Of a DNA stretch of 24,574 nucleotides, positions 8,739 to 16,098 are shown one piece after another; the stretch's first letter is position 1; each line of letters begins with the position of its first letter. The stretch is from Nocardioides sp. (GTDB lineage Bacteria; Actinomycetota; Actinomycetes; Propionibacteriales; Nocardioidaceae), in assembly GCA_029264225.1 (NCBI GenBank), contig JARICB010000032.1, positions 1 through 24,574 on the forward strand, read 5' to 3'. The notes beneath the pieces were generated by a model, which made no database searches, was not told the origin of the DNA, and worked only from the letters and a program-made list of their open reading frames with translations. The position numbers and the translations under genes are program-made.

Positions 8739-10064
8739 ATGTCTTCGACTCCCGGCTTCTACTTCACGGCCGGTCTCTGTCTGCTGGTGGCGGTGCTGCT
8801 GCCCCGTCTGATCACCAGGTTGCCGCTGTCGCCACCCATCGTGCTGGTGGTGATCGGCATGCTGATCGGCTGGTCACCGCTCGCCGACGGGCTCAGTCTG
8901 CAGCCGACCGCCCAGCGCGCCACCATCGAGCACGTCACCGAGTTGACCGTGCTGGTTGCCCTGATGGGGGTCGGCCTGGCGATCGACCGGCCGCTGCTGC
9001 TGGGCAGTTGGGCGTCGTGGCGGCGCTGGTCACCGACCTGGCGCCTGCTGGCGCTCACCATGCCGCTGAGCATCGGCGCGGTCGCGCTGCTCGGTTGGTG
9101 GTGGGCAGGGTTGGCGCCGGCCACCGCCCTGCTGCTGGGCGCCGTACTGGCCCCTACGGACCCGGTGCTCGCCTCCGACGTGCAGGTGGGCGGCCCCGTG
9201 GTCGGTGACGACGACGCAGGCCCCGGAGCCGACGCCAACGGGCACGGGCACGAACGCGACGAGGTGCGCTTCGCCCTGACCGCCGAAGCCGGTCTCAACG
9301 ATGGTTTGGCCTTCCCGTTCGTCCACCTCGCCCTGCTCTGGGGGGCCGGGTCCTTGGCCTCCGCGGGTGCGGTGGCGCAGTGGTTCTCCTGGTATCTCGT
9401 GGGCAAGGTGCTGCTCGGGGTGGCAGTAGGTCTGGGCGCCGGCTGGCTGCTCGGTCGGATCGCATTCCGGAGCCGACGCGAGCGAGAACGGGTCGCGGAG
9501 CAGAATGAGCCGCTGCTGGTGGTCGCTGCCCTGCTGGCGACGTACGGCGCCGCCGAAATGGTCGGCGGCTACGGCTTCCTGGGGGTCTTCACCTGCGCCA
9601 TGACCCTGCGTGCCGCCGAGCGCGGACACCGCTACCACGCGGCCATGCACGGTGTCGTCGAGCGATTGGAGCGACTACTCACCCTGGCCGTGCTGCTCTT
9701 CCTCGGCATCGCCTCCACCCGCGGACTGCTCGACGCCCTGGACCTGCGGGGGGTGGTGCTGGGTCTCGCGCTGCTGTTCGTGATCCGACCGGTGGCGGGC
9801 GCACTCGCGCTGGGCTTGGCCCCGCGGCGGCGTACGGCGACCGGAGGGCTGGCCCGTATCGAGATCCCTGCGGTCGCGTTCTTCGGAGTTCGCGGTGTCG
9901 GCTCGATCTACTACCTGGCCTACGCCACCGGGCACGGCCACCTTGCAGACGTCTCCTGGCTGTGGTCGACCGTCGCCTTCACCGTGATCGCCTCCGTGCT
10001 GGTGCACGGCACCACGGCCACCCCCGTCATGGCGTGGCTCGACCGGCGTCGAGGATGGATCTGA
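8739..10064 (+). CDS. CPA1-family Na+/H+ (cation/proton) antiporter
   Basis: The protein has 441 residues, with about a dozen hydrophobic membrane segments beginning at FYFTAGLCLLVAVLLP. The CPA1 hallmarks are present: TDP (140-142, in APTDPVLASD) and the Asn-Asp pair 187-188 (EAGLNDGLAFPF), which binds the transported cation. It would exchange intracellular Na+ or K+ for H+ in pH and salt homeostasis. A hydrophilic insert rich in Asp, Gly and His (about 157-174) lies between these two motifs. ATG 8739 is 7 nt after a TAGCGT -10-like box with no ribosome binding site. The transcript may be leaderless, although GTG 8730 and 8736 are in-frame alternatives. The gene ends 7 nt from the convergent aldo/keto reductase. 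Confidence 0.9.
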   Translation: MSSTPGFYFTAGLCLLVAVLLPRLITRLPLSPPIVLVVIGMLIGWSPLADGLSLQPTAQRATIEHVTELTVLVALMGVGLAIDRPLLLGSWASWRRWSPTWRLLALTMPLSIGAVALLGWWWAGLAPATALLLGAVLAPTDPVLASDVQVGGPVVGDDDAGPGADANGHGHERDEVRFALTAEAGLNDGLAFPFVHLALLWGAGSLASAGAVAQWFSWYLVGKVLLGVAVGLGAGWLLGRIAFRSRRERERVAEQNEPLLVVAALLATYGAAEMVGGYGFLGVFTCAMTLRAAERGHRYHAAMHGVVERLERLLTLAVLLFLGIASTRGLLDALDLRGVVLGLALLFVIRPVAGALALGLAPRRRTATGGLARIEIPAVAFFGVRGVGSIYYLAYATGHGHLADVSWLWSTVAFTVIASVLVHGTTATPVMAWLDRRRGWI

Positions 10065-10071
10065 GCCCGGC

Positions 10072-11097
10072 TCACTCCTGCGTCTGCTTGGCCCACAGGT
10101 TGATACCGGACTCGACGGCGTAGGTATCGATCGCGGCCAGTTCGTCGTCGGTCAGAGGAGGGCCATCGAGGGCATCGAGGTTGGTGTCGAGCTGCGCGAC
10201 GCTGCTGGCACCGATGACCGCGCTGGTGACCCGACTGTCGCGCAGCACCCACTGGAGCGCCAGCTGGGCCAGCTTCTGGCCACGCTGCTCGGCGATCGAG
10301 TTGAGCGCCCGCACGCGCTCGAGCACGTCGTCCTCGAGCCCCGTCAGGGTGCTGTCGGCACGGGCGGCGCGCGAGTCGTCGGGGACGCCGTTGAGGTATC
10401 GATCCGTGAGCAGTCCCTGGGCCAGCGCCGTGAACACGATGCACCCCATTCCCTGCTGCTCCAGTTCGTCGAGCAGGTCGCCCTCGATCCAGCGGTTGAG
10501 CATCGAATAGGAGGGCTGGTGGATCAGCAGTGGTGTACCGAGCTCGCGGGCAATGGCGGCGGCCTCGCGGGTCTTGGTGGCGGAGTAGGAGGAAATGCCG
10601 GCGTACAGCGCACGGCCCGATTTCACCGCCGTGTCGAGAGCCATCATCGTCTCCTCGACGGGGGTCTCCGGGTCGAAGCGGTGGCTGTAGAAGATGTCCA
10701 CGTAGTCGAGGCCCAGCCTCGTCAGGCTCTGGTCGAGGCTGGCCAGCACGTATTTGCGACTGCCGCCACCCTGCCCGTAGGGCCCCGGCCACATGTCCCA
10801 GCCGGCCTTGGTGGAGATGACCAGCTCGTCGCGATGGGTGGCGAAGTCATCGCGCAGGTAGCGCCCGAAGTTCTCCTCGGCTCGACCGTAGGGCGGCCCG
10901 TAGTTGTTGGCGAGGTCGAAGTGAGTCACTCCGCGGTCGAAGGCACGGCGCAGGATGGCTCGCTGCGTGTCCTCGTCGCGATCGGTGCCGAAGTTCTGCC
11001 ACAGGCCGAGGGAGAGCATCGGGAGTTTGAGCCCACTGTGTCCGGTGGGCCGGTAGGTCATCGTGTCGTAACGATCGACTGCCGCTTCGTAGGTCAT
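10072..11097 (-). CDS. gpr: Aldo/keto reductase, L-glyceraldehyde 3-phosphate reductase (YghZ/Gpr, AKR14) type
   Basis: The protein has 341 residues and is colinear with E. coli YghZ/Gpr. Shared stretches are LPMLSLGLWQNFG, THFDLANNYGPPYGRAEENFGR, STKAGWDMWPGPYG, DYVDIFYSHRFD and TSAVIGASSVAQLDTN. The catalytic tetrad is Asp61, Tyr66, Lys97 and His139. The family reduces L-glyceraldehyde 3-phosphate and other aldehydes with NADPH, mainly as detoxification. Full-length agreement with YghZ supports ATG 11095-11097; GAGAGG lies 8-9 nt upstream. It follows the methyltransferase on the same strand after 64 nt and is probably co-transcribed from truA, though a small GC hairpin at 11128-11142 lies between them. 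The exact substrate is family-based inference. Confidence 0.9.
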   Translation of the reverse strand: MTYEAAVDRYDTMTYRPTGHSGLKLPMLSLGLWQNFGTDRDEDTQRAILRRAFDRGVTHFDLANNYGPPYGRAEENFGRYLRDDFATHRDELVISTKAGWDMWPGPYGQGGGSRKYVLASLDQSLTRLGLDYVDIFYSHRFDPETPVEETMMALDTAVKSGRALYAGISSYSATKTREAAAIARELGTPLLIHQPSYSMLNRWIEGDLLDELEQQGMGCIVFTALAQGLLTDRYLNGVPDDSRAARADSTLTGLEDDVLERVRALNSIAEQRGQKLAQLALQWVLRDSRVTSAVIGASSVAQLDTNLDALDGPPLTDDELAAIDTYAVESGINLWAKQTQE

Positions 11098-11161
11098 GCA
11101 GCCAGCCTCTCAGGTCTTACCAGGCTGCGGCGTCCTGCGCCGGCCGGGCGGGTGGATCGCG

Positions 11162-11764
11162 TCAGGCCCGGCGGGTCTCCAGCACCCGGAACCCCTTGGC
11201 CGAGGCCAGCCGGGTCGTGGGCCACCCCTGGTCGCCGAGCCAGCGTTGGAGCGAGTCGGCGCCGAGGTTCTTGCCCACCACCATCACGGCGCGGCCCTCC
11301 GGACGCAGGCGAGGCAGCCAGGTCAGCAGTAGTTCGTGCAGCGCCTCCTTTCCGATCCGGATGGGCGGGTTGGACCAGATCTCGTCAAAGGTCATGTCGC
11401 TGGGGATCTGCGCGGCGCTCGCCGCGACGAAGCGCGAGTCGAGCCCGAGTGACGTGGCATTTTCGTTGGCCAGCAGTAACGCCCGTTCGTTGACGTCGAG
11501 ACCTGTCACGTTGGCGAGCGGCACGGCCTTCGCGATGGCGAGTCCGATGACGCCGTATCCGCAGCCCAGATCGAGGAACTGGCCCTGCACCGGCGGTGGT
11601 GTCTCTCGGAAGAGCACCGCCGTGGCGTGGTCGAGGTGTCCTCGGCTGAAGACGCCCGAACCGCTGACCAGGTCCAAGCTGTGGCCCCACACCTGCGCGG
11701 TGAAGCTCTCCCGGGTGAAGGGCACCGACGGATCGGCGGAGAAGTAGTGGTCCTTATTGGTCAT
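11162..11764 (-). CDS. RsmC-like class I SAM-dependent methyltransferase
   Basis: The protein has 200 residues. The SAM-binding loop is DLGCGYG (65-71), the acidic end of strand 2 is GLDVNERA, and the N-P-P catalytic motif of N-guanine methyltransferases is NPPIRIGK (132-139). The sequence PFTRESFTAQVWGHSLDLVSGSGVFSRG before the SAM site matches the catalytic half of RsmC/RlmG enzymes, which methylate rRNA guanine N2. It lacks the extra N-terminal pseudo-domain of E. coli RsmC (which is about 340 residues), as is common for short Gram-positive versions. Its start overlaps the truA stop in ATGA, so the two are translationally coupled and both fit RNA modification. Confidence 0.85.
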   Translation of the reverse strand: MTNKDHYFSADPSVPFTRESFTAQVWGHSLDLVSGSGVFSRGHLDHATAVLFRETPPPVQGQFLDLGCGYGVIGLAIAKAVPLANVTGLDVNERALLLANENATSLGLDSRFVAASAAQIPSDMTFDEIWSNPPIRIGKEALHELLLTWLPRLRPEGRAVMVVGKNLGADSLQRWLGDQGWPTTRLASAKGFRVLETRRA

Positions 11765-12591
11765 GTCAGGCTCCTCATGTTGCGGGCGCGGTCGGCCTGC
11801 GCGAGGAGTTCGGCTCCCTCGGGATAGCCGACCTCCTCCAGGGTCAGACCCCGGGCGGCGACGGTTTTGACACCCGGGTGACGCGTGCGTGCGGTGAGCA
11901 GTTCCAGGGCCCGGTAGGGCTGCTCGCGGCCATCACCTACCGACAGCAGGCAACCCACGAGTGAGCGGACCATGTGGTGACAGAACGCGTCGGCCACGAC
12001 TCGAGCTTCCACGACCCCCGCCGGTGTCCTGGTCCATTGCAGGGCCAGCAGGGTGCGAACGGTGGTTGCGCCTTCCCGGCGCTTGCAGAAGGCAGCGAAG
12101 TCCTGGAGGCCCAGCAGCGGCTCGGAAGCGAGGTTCATCTGCTCGATATTGAGTGGTCGTGGCCAGGCGAGCACGTGGTTGCGGGTCAGTGGGTCGATCA
12201 GGTCGACGCGATCGACCAGCCGGTAGGCGTAGCGTCGCCAGGTGGCCGAGAACCGGGCGTCGAAGCCGGGTTCGACCTCCACCACTCGACGTACACGCAC
12301 ATCGGCCGGCAGGATGCCGTTGGCCCGACGCAGCAACGCCACCAACGGCGGCTCGTTCGATCGACCCGCGGAGACCTTGACGACCTCGGCCTCGACGTCG
12401 AAGTGCACCACTTGGCCACGCGCGTGCACGCCGGTATCGGTGCGCCCGGCGCACACGACCCGGACCTGCGGCAGTCGCAGCGCCGTGGCCAGCGCCTCCT
12501 CCAGCGTGCCCTGCACGGTGCGGTGGGAGGGCTGGACCGCCCAACCGTTGAAATCGGTGCCGTCGTAGGACAGGTCGAGCCGGATGCGCAC
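11761..12591 (-). CDS. truA: tRNA pseudouridine(38-40) synthase
   Basis: The protein has 276 residues and isomerises uridines 38-40 of the tRNA anticodon arm. The catalytic Asp52 lies in CAGRTDTGVHARGQVVHFD. Other family signatures are SYDGTDFNGWAVQP at the N-terminus, FSATWRRYAYR in the middle and FCHHMVRSLVG near the C-terminus. The start is GTG at 12589-12591. TAGGAT (12603-12598 on this strand) ends 6 nt before it, with no Shine-Dalgarno sequence between, so the mRNA is probably leaderless. It is usually found beside rplQ or rplM in actinobacteria; here it is several kilobases from both. It is coupled to the downstream methyltransferase. Confidence 0.96.
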   Translation of the reverse strand: MRIRLDLSYDGTDFNGWAVQPSHRTVQGTLEEALATALRLPQVRVVCAGRTDTGVHARGQVVHFDVEAEVVKVSAGRSNEPPLVALLRRANGILPADVRVRRVVEVEPGFDARFSATWRRYAYRLVDRVDLIDPLTRNHVLAWPRPLNIEQMNLASEPLLGLQDFAAFCKRREGATTVRTLLALQWTRTPAGVVEARVVADAFCHHMVRSLVGCLLSVGDGREQPYRALELLTARTRHPGVKTVAARGLTLEEVGYPEGAELLAQADRARNMRSLT

Positions 12592-12597
12592 CCGCCG

Positions 12598-12603
12598 ATC
12601 CTA
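12598..12603 (-). promoter_or_regulatory. -10 element of a leaderless truA promoter
   Basis: On the minus strand TAGGAT fits TANNNT and ends 6 nt before the GTG start of truA, so transcription would begin at or next to the start codon. The matching -35 region (around 12621-12627) is weak and falls on the edge of the ArsR palindrome. Confidence 0.5.
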
Positions 12604-12607
12604 GGTG

Positions 12608-12625
12608 GTCAACCAGTTGGTTGAC
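12608..12625. promoter_or_regulatory. 18-bp palindromic operator, probable ArsR-type binding site
   Basis: GTCAACCAGTTGGTTGAC is a perfect palindrome (8-bp arms plus the central GT). It overlaps the -35 box of the regulator's own promoter by five bases and lies in the -10/-35 spacer of the truA promoter on the other strand. A weaker TCAA-N8-TTGA repeat lies downstream, near 12653-12668. Location and symmetry support autorepression by the adjacent ArsR-type protein; binding itself is inference. Confidence 0.7.
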
Positions 12626-12649
12626 AGTCGGGGCGTGTCGGCCTACCTT
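12621..12649 (+). promoter_or_regulatory. Promoter of the ArsR/AHSA1/DinB-like operon
   Basis: A perfect TTGACA (12621-12626) is followed by a 17-nt spacer and TACCTT (12644-12649). This is the best housekeeping promoter match seen in the window. The -35 box forms the right arm of the palindromic operator, so a bound repressor would block polymerase directly. Confidence 0.75.
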
Positions 12650-12681
12650 TATTCAACCGAATGATTGATGAAGGTGTCGAC

Positions 12682-13038
12682 ATGACTGATCAACTGTCCC
12701 GGGTCTTCGCCGCGCTGGCCGACCCCACCCGCCGCGACATGGTGACCCGGCTGAGCGTCGCCGACGCCACCGTCGGCGACCTGGCAGCGCCGTACGACGT
12801 GAGCCTGCAGGCCGTGTCCAAGCACCTCAAGGTGCTCGAGGAGGCGGGACTGGTCAGCCGCAGCAGGCAGGCTCAGCGTCGGCCGGTCCACCTGCAAGCC
12901 GAGGTCTTCGACCTGATGACCGCATGGATCGAGCGCTACCGCCAGCAGGCCGAGGAGCGGTTCAGCCGTCTTGACGCCGTGCTGGCCCAGATCACCACCA
13001 CCGAGACCGACACCCGCCAGGAAGGAACCGCATCATGA
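12682..13038 (+). CDS. ArsR/SmtB-family helix-turn-helix repressor
   Basis: The protein has 118 residues with a winged helix-turn-helix: FAALADPTRRDMVTRL, then VGDLAAPYDVSLQAVSKHLKVLEEAGLVSRSRQ, the recognition helix being around SLQAVSKHLKVL. It contains no cysteines, so the classical metal-sensing CXC site is absent. It belongs with the ArsR-like proteins that are paired with AHSA1/SRPBCC partners. ATG 12682 has GAAGG 7 nt upstream and matches family length better than ATG 12661. Its stop overlaps the start of the next gene (ATGA). The operator over its own -35 box suggests autoregulation. The effector is unknown; a ligand or partner bound by the SRPBCC protein is one possibility. Confidence 0.92.
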   Translation: MTDQLSRVFAALADPTRRDMVTRLSVADATVGDLAAPYDVSLQAVSKHLKVLEEAGLVSRSRQAQRRPVHLQAEVFDLMTAWIERYRQQAEERFSRLDAVLAQITTTETDTRQEGTAS

Positions 13039-13520
13039 CCACTACCGCCACTCGCTACCCGCAGGCCTCGATCGAGGCCGACCCGGATATCCCGGCCGTG
13101 CACATCTGGCGGGATTTCGCCGCTACCCCCGAGCAGCTGATGAGGGCGCACACCGACCCGGAACTGTTCCGACAATGGATCGGACCCGACTCGATCCCCA
13201 CCGAGATCGACCATTGGGACTGCCGGACCCTCGGGGCCTACCGCTACGTCGGGAAACGCGACGGCGAGGAGTACGCCTTCCGCGGCACCTTCCCCCACGT
13301 CGGGGAGAACAGGATCGTCCAGACCTTCTGTTGGGAAGCCATGCCGGAGGCGATCGCCCTGGAGACGTTGACGTTCGAGGATCTCGGCGACGGACGGACC
13401 CGACTGCACGCCGTCTCGCTGTGCGACTCCTTCGAGGGCCGTGACGCCATGTTGTCGAGCGGCATGGACACCGGCATCCACGAGGGCTACGCCAACCTCG
13501 ACCGGTTGCTCGCGCGATGA
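13035..13520 (+). CDS. SRPBCC / AHSA1-like domain protein
   Basis: The protein has 161 residues and matches the AHSA1-like (Aha1 C-terminal homology) branch of the START/SRPBCC fold. IWRDFAATPEQLMRAHTDPELFRQWIGPD at the N-terminus is the family signature, followed by GAYRYVG, GEEYAFRGTFPHVGENRIVQTF and the C-terminal helix GMDTGIHEGYANLDRLL. Such proteins enclose a hydrophobic pocket and are often coded directly after an ArsR repressor. Ligand and reaction are unknown. It overlaps both neighbours by ATGA and should be made in proportion to them. No signal peptide or membrane segment is seen, so it is cytoplasmic. Confidence 0.88.
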   Translation: MTTTATRYPQASIEADPDIPAVHIWRDFAATPEQLMRAHTDPELFRQWIGPDSIPTEIDHWDCRTLGAYRYVGKRDGEEYAFRGTFPHVGENRIVQTFCWEAMPEAIALETLTFEDLGDGRTRLHAVSLCDSFEGRDAMLSSGMDTGIHEGYANLDRLLAR

Positions 13521-14083
13521 CCCTGCCCGAGGACCCCGTCGAGCGACACCGCCAGGTGGCGGCCACGTTCGCCGAGCGGGTCGCCGCGACCCGCGACTGG
13601 CAGGCGCCCGCCCCGGTGGCGGACTGGACGGCCCGCGACATCGTGAGCCATCTGGTCGAGTGGTTCGCGGGGTTCTTGGCCGCCGGTGGGATCACTCTGC
13701 CGGCGGGGCCGGCCGTCGCCGACGACCCGGTGGCGGCCTGGCGCTATCGCACGGGCGCCGTACAAGAACTCCTCGAGAGACGGGGCGATGAGTCCTTCAG
13801 CCACCCCTACGCCGGCACCCATCGGTTGGCCGACGCCATCGATCGCTTCTACACCGCCGACGTCTTCATGCACACCTGGGACCTCGCGATCGCGACCGGC
13901 CAACCGCCGACCCTCGACGAGGAGTTCGCGATGACGCTGCTCCACGGCATGCAGCAGATGGAGGAGGTACTCCGCGCCTCGGGGCAATACGGCGCCCCCG
14001 TCCCGGTCGCGGACGACGCCCCCGCCGCCGATCGCCTGATGGGGTTCATCGGCCGCGGTGTTGCGCGCTGGTCCCCCGGTTAA
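13517..14083 (+). CDS. DinB-like / TIGR03086-type metal-binding protein
   Basis: The protein has 188 residues with the four-helix-bundle pattern of the mycothiol-dependent maleylpyruvate isomerase N-terminal/TIGR03086 group. RHRQVAATFAERV comes first, then VADWTARDIVSHLVEW with His45, and TADVFMHTWDLAIATGQ with His119 and Asp122; these are the likely metal ligands. Some relatives transfer or use mycothiol, but no reaction can be assigned here. It overlaps the SRPBCC gene by ATGA and is last in the operon. Its final codons (Arg-Trp-Ser-Pro-Gly) and the TAA stop are formed by the first copy of the palindromic repeat that follows. The C-terminus may therefore have been rewritten by repeat insertion. 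Confidence 0.82.
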   Translation: MTLPEDPVERHRQVAATFAERVAATRDWQAPAPVADWTARDIVSHLVEWFAGFLAAGGITLPAGPAVADDPVAAWRYRTGAVQELLERRGDESFSHPYAGTHRLADAIDRFYTADVFMHTWDLAIATGQPPTLDEEFAMTLLHGMQQMEEVLRASGQYGAPVPVADDAPAADRLMGFIGRGVARWSPG

Positions 14084-14330
14084 CCGGGGGATTGGACTCT
14101 TCTGGGGTGTTGCAGCCCCCCAGAAGATGACGCAAACCCCGAGAGGTCCACCCGCGGGGAGGGGCCACCGCGTCCGGGGGCGTACGCCGCGGGGTACCGC
14201 GCTGGTCCCCCGGTTAACCGGGGGATTGGAAACTTCTGGGGTGTTGCAGCCCCCCAGAAGATGACGCAAACCCCGAGAGGTCCACCGCCGAAGGGGCCAC
14301 CACCTCCGAGTGTGTACGCCGCGGAGTACC
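14065..14330. repeat. Two tandem copies of a palindromic intergenic repeat
   Basis: Copy 1 spans 14065-14198 (134 nt) and copy 2 spans 14199-14330 (132 nt). The first 88 nt (14065-14152 and 14199-14286) differ at only two positions; the distal parts diverge and reconverge at GTACGCCGCGG-GTACC. Each copy has an 18-bp perfect palindrome CCCCCGGTTAACCGGGGG (14073-14090; 14207-14224). Each also has a hairpin with 9-bp arms CTTCTGGGG/CCCCAGAAG (14099-14126; 14233-14260). The pair sits between convergent genes and probably ends transcription from both sides. It looks like a REP-type dispersed element; I cannot see from one window whether it recurs in the genome. Confidence 0.85.
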
Positions 14331-14354
14331 CCACCGCCGCAGCCATGACCCGGA

Positions 14355-15272
14355 TCAGGTGAGGTCGCTACGGGCAGGCGGATCGGCGCCCGGGCGACCG
14401 ACCGTGACAGCCGCGGCCCGGGCCGCGAAGTGCAGCACAGCCCGCCAGTCAGTGGGTTCCAGCGCAGCCAGCCGCAACGAGGCCGCCGCCCCGATCACCC
14501 CTCGACTCCACAGTCCGTCGACCAGTGCCGCCGTGACGGTGTCACCGGCCCCGATCGTGTCCACGACTTCGACCCGCACTGCAGCAACGGTCTCCTCGCT
14601 GGTGCCGCCGAACCAGGTCACACCCTCGCTCCCCCGCGTCACCACCACGGCTCCGGTCCGGCCCAGGAGGAGTTCGTCGGCCACCTCGCGCAGGCTCCGG
14701 CCCGGCCACAGCGCCGCCAGGTCCTCGTCGCTGGCTTTCACCACGTCGGCCAGCCCAGCCATCTGTGTTGCCCGGGCGACAACGGACTCGCCGGTCCCGG
14801 TGATCACCGGACGGGCATTGAGGTCGAAGACCGTCAGCACCTGCTTCCCCATGCTCGCGACCAGCGCGGCCACGTCGTCAGCGCCGGGCGCGAGCGCGGC
14901 ACCGAGTGAGCCGTAGACCAGGACCGCTGGCAGCACCCCGGAGCCCAGGGACGTCACCGGCAGCCGCCATCCGATCTCGAACTCGTAGCTGGCCGAACCG
15001 TCCTCGGCGAGGGCAGCCACGGCAGTGGCGGTGTGTTCGAGCACCAGCGGATCGACTGCGAGGCGTACGCCGTTCGCGCTCAGGTGGGTGGCCAGCAGCC
15101 GCCCATACCGATCGGGCGCCCAGGCACTGGCGAACCAGGTCTCGCGACCCAGCCGCCTCAAGGCGACCGCGGCGTTGGCGCAGGACCCTCCGGCATGTGC
15201 GCGCACTTCCTGGCCCGGACCCTTGACGACGTCCACCAGGGCCTCGCCCACTACGAGGGCAACTTCTCGCAT
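14355..15272 (-). CDS. PfkB-family carbohydrate kinase (fructokinase-like)
   Basis: The protein has 305 residues. It shows the two PfkB signatures: GGSCANAAVALRRLG (28-42), which contacts substrate, and DTIGAGDTVTAALVDGL (238-254), where Asp244 is the catalytic base and GAGD the anion hole. The substrate-side sequence FDLNARP resembles fructokinases and 2-keto-3-deoxygluconate kinases, but the sugar is not decided. ATG 15270-15272 was chosen because MREVALVVGEALVDVV is the usual PfkB start. An upstream in-frame extension would run through the rplQ terminator, so it is unlikely. No clear Shine-Dalgarno sequence is seen. It stands alone downstream of rplQ and converges on the repeat-bounded operon. 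Confidence 0.88.
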   Translation of the reverse strand: MREVALVVGEALVDVVKGPGQEVRAHAGGSCANAAVALRRLGRETWFASAWAPDRYGRLLATHLSANGVRLAVDPLVLEHTATAVAALAEDGSASYEFEIGWRLPVTSLGSGVLPAVLVYGSLGAALAPGADDVAALVASMGKQVLTVFDLNARPVITGTGESVVARATQMAGLADVVKASDEDLAALWPGRSLREVADELLLGRTGAVVVTRGSEGVTWFGGTSEETVAAVRVEVVDTIGAGDTVTAALVDGLWSRGVIGAAASLRLAALEPTDWRAVLHFAARAAAVTVGRPGADPPARSDLT

Positions 15273-15297
15273 GGCCACCGTTCTACCACCGGACGCC

Positions 15298-15334
15298 GAA
15301 GGGCCCGCCACCCCAGCGGGGTGACGGGCCCTTC
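15298..15334 (-). terminator. Terminator hairpin of the infA-rplQ operon
   Basis: GAAGGGCCCG (15298-15307) pairs with CGGGCCCTTC (15325-15334), and inside it CACCCC pairs with GGGGTG around a 3-nt loop with one mismatch. It lies 20 nt beyond the rplQ stop. No T-run follows, as is common in high-GC Gram-positives. Confidence 0.82.
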
Positions 15335-15354
15335 GTTGAAGCCGTGTGGCTAGT

Positions 15355-16026
15355 TCACTCGCCTGCGCGGGTGAAGCCGGCTGCCTCGGCGGACTCAACC
15401 GAGTCGAACCACACCTCAGCGACCGTCTGGGCGTACCACTGGCTCTCGGGCTCGTGGAACTTCATCGAGTCCTCGTTGCCCTTGATCGCGAAGCCCTCGG
15501 GGGCTTCGTCGGCGTTCTCCATCGGAACGTGCGAGCCGTCGTACTTGCCCGCGGTGCCGCCGGTGGTCTCTTCGAAGACCTCCGGGTCAACACCTTCGGC
15601 CACCTCGACCGGCGCCGGAGCGGCGGCAGCGGCGGTGGTCTTCTTCGACGAGGCAGCCTTGGGGCTGTAGGCCTCGGTCACCAGTTCGATGACCGCCATG
15701 GGGGCGTTGTCGCCCTTGCGGGGCCCGATCTTGGTGATCCGGGTGTAGCCACCCGGACGCTCGGCGAAGGTGGGCGCGATCTCCGTGAAGAGCACGTGCA
15801 CGACGGTCTTGTCGCGGATGGTCTTCATGACCTCGCGACGGTTGTGCAGGTCGCCGCGCACTGCCTTGGTGATCAGCTTCTCCGCGTACGGACGCAGCAT
15901 CCGCGCCTTGGCCTCGGTGGTGGTGATCCGGCCGTGCTCGAAGAGCGCAGTCGCAAGGTTGGCGAGGATGAGGCGCTGGTGCGCCGGGCTGCCACCGAAA
16001 CGGCGGCCCTTCTTGGGCTGAGGCAT
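15355..16026 (-). CDS. rplQ: 50S ribosomal protein L17 with extra C-terminal module
   Basis: Residues 1-119 are ordinary L17: [48 protein letters not shown], and [25 protein letters not shown]. Typical L17 stops near there. Here an Ala/Lys linker (120-140) and acidic stretch lead to a second small module at about 178-221. It contains [27 protein letters not shown] and [11 protein letters not shown]. That IKGN...H...WF...AEAAGF pattern resembles a short module I recall at the end of other actinobacterial proteins (the so-called sunset domain); the name is from memory. L17 lies near the polypeptide exit tunnel. It is last in the operon, 72 nt after rpoA, with a weak ribosome binding site. Confidence 0.96.
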   Translation of the reverse strand: MPQPKKGRRFGGSPAHQRLILANLATALFEHGRITTTEAKARMLRPYAEKLITKAVRGDLHNRREVMKTIRDKTVVHVLFTEIAPTFAERPGGYTRITKIGPRKGDNAPMAVIELVTEAYSPKAASSKKTTAAAAAPAPVEVAEGVDPEVFEETTGGTAGKYDGSHVPMENADEAPEGFAIKGNEDSMKFHEPESQWYAQTVAEVWFDSVESAEAAGFTRAGE

Positions 16027-16098
16027 GTCACTTCTCGTTTCTCTCGGGCCGTGTCAGGTACCCGGGTAGACGGCCGACGGTTGCCGGCCGGTTTGATT

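Noticed and set aside
14065..14330. CRISPR-like array
   Set aside because: There are only two units about 134 nt apart, no short unique spacers of regular size and no cas gene nearby.
14065..14330. Integron attC sites or phage attachment site
   Set aside because: No integrase is present. The core is almost identical in both copies, and the flanking genes are not cassette-like.
13487..14346. Minus-strand frames through the palindromic repeats, giving repeated peptide-like strings
   Set aside because: The repetition comes from the DNA repeat itself. There is no ribosome binding site or domain, and part of it is antisense to the DinB-like gene.
15273..15398. Sugar kinase start 42 codons further upstream
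   Set aside because: It would translate through the rplQ terminator hairpin and into the rplQ 3' end. The PfkB fold begins at the ATG at 15272.
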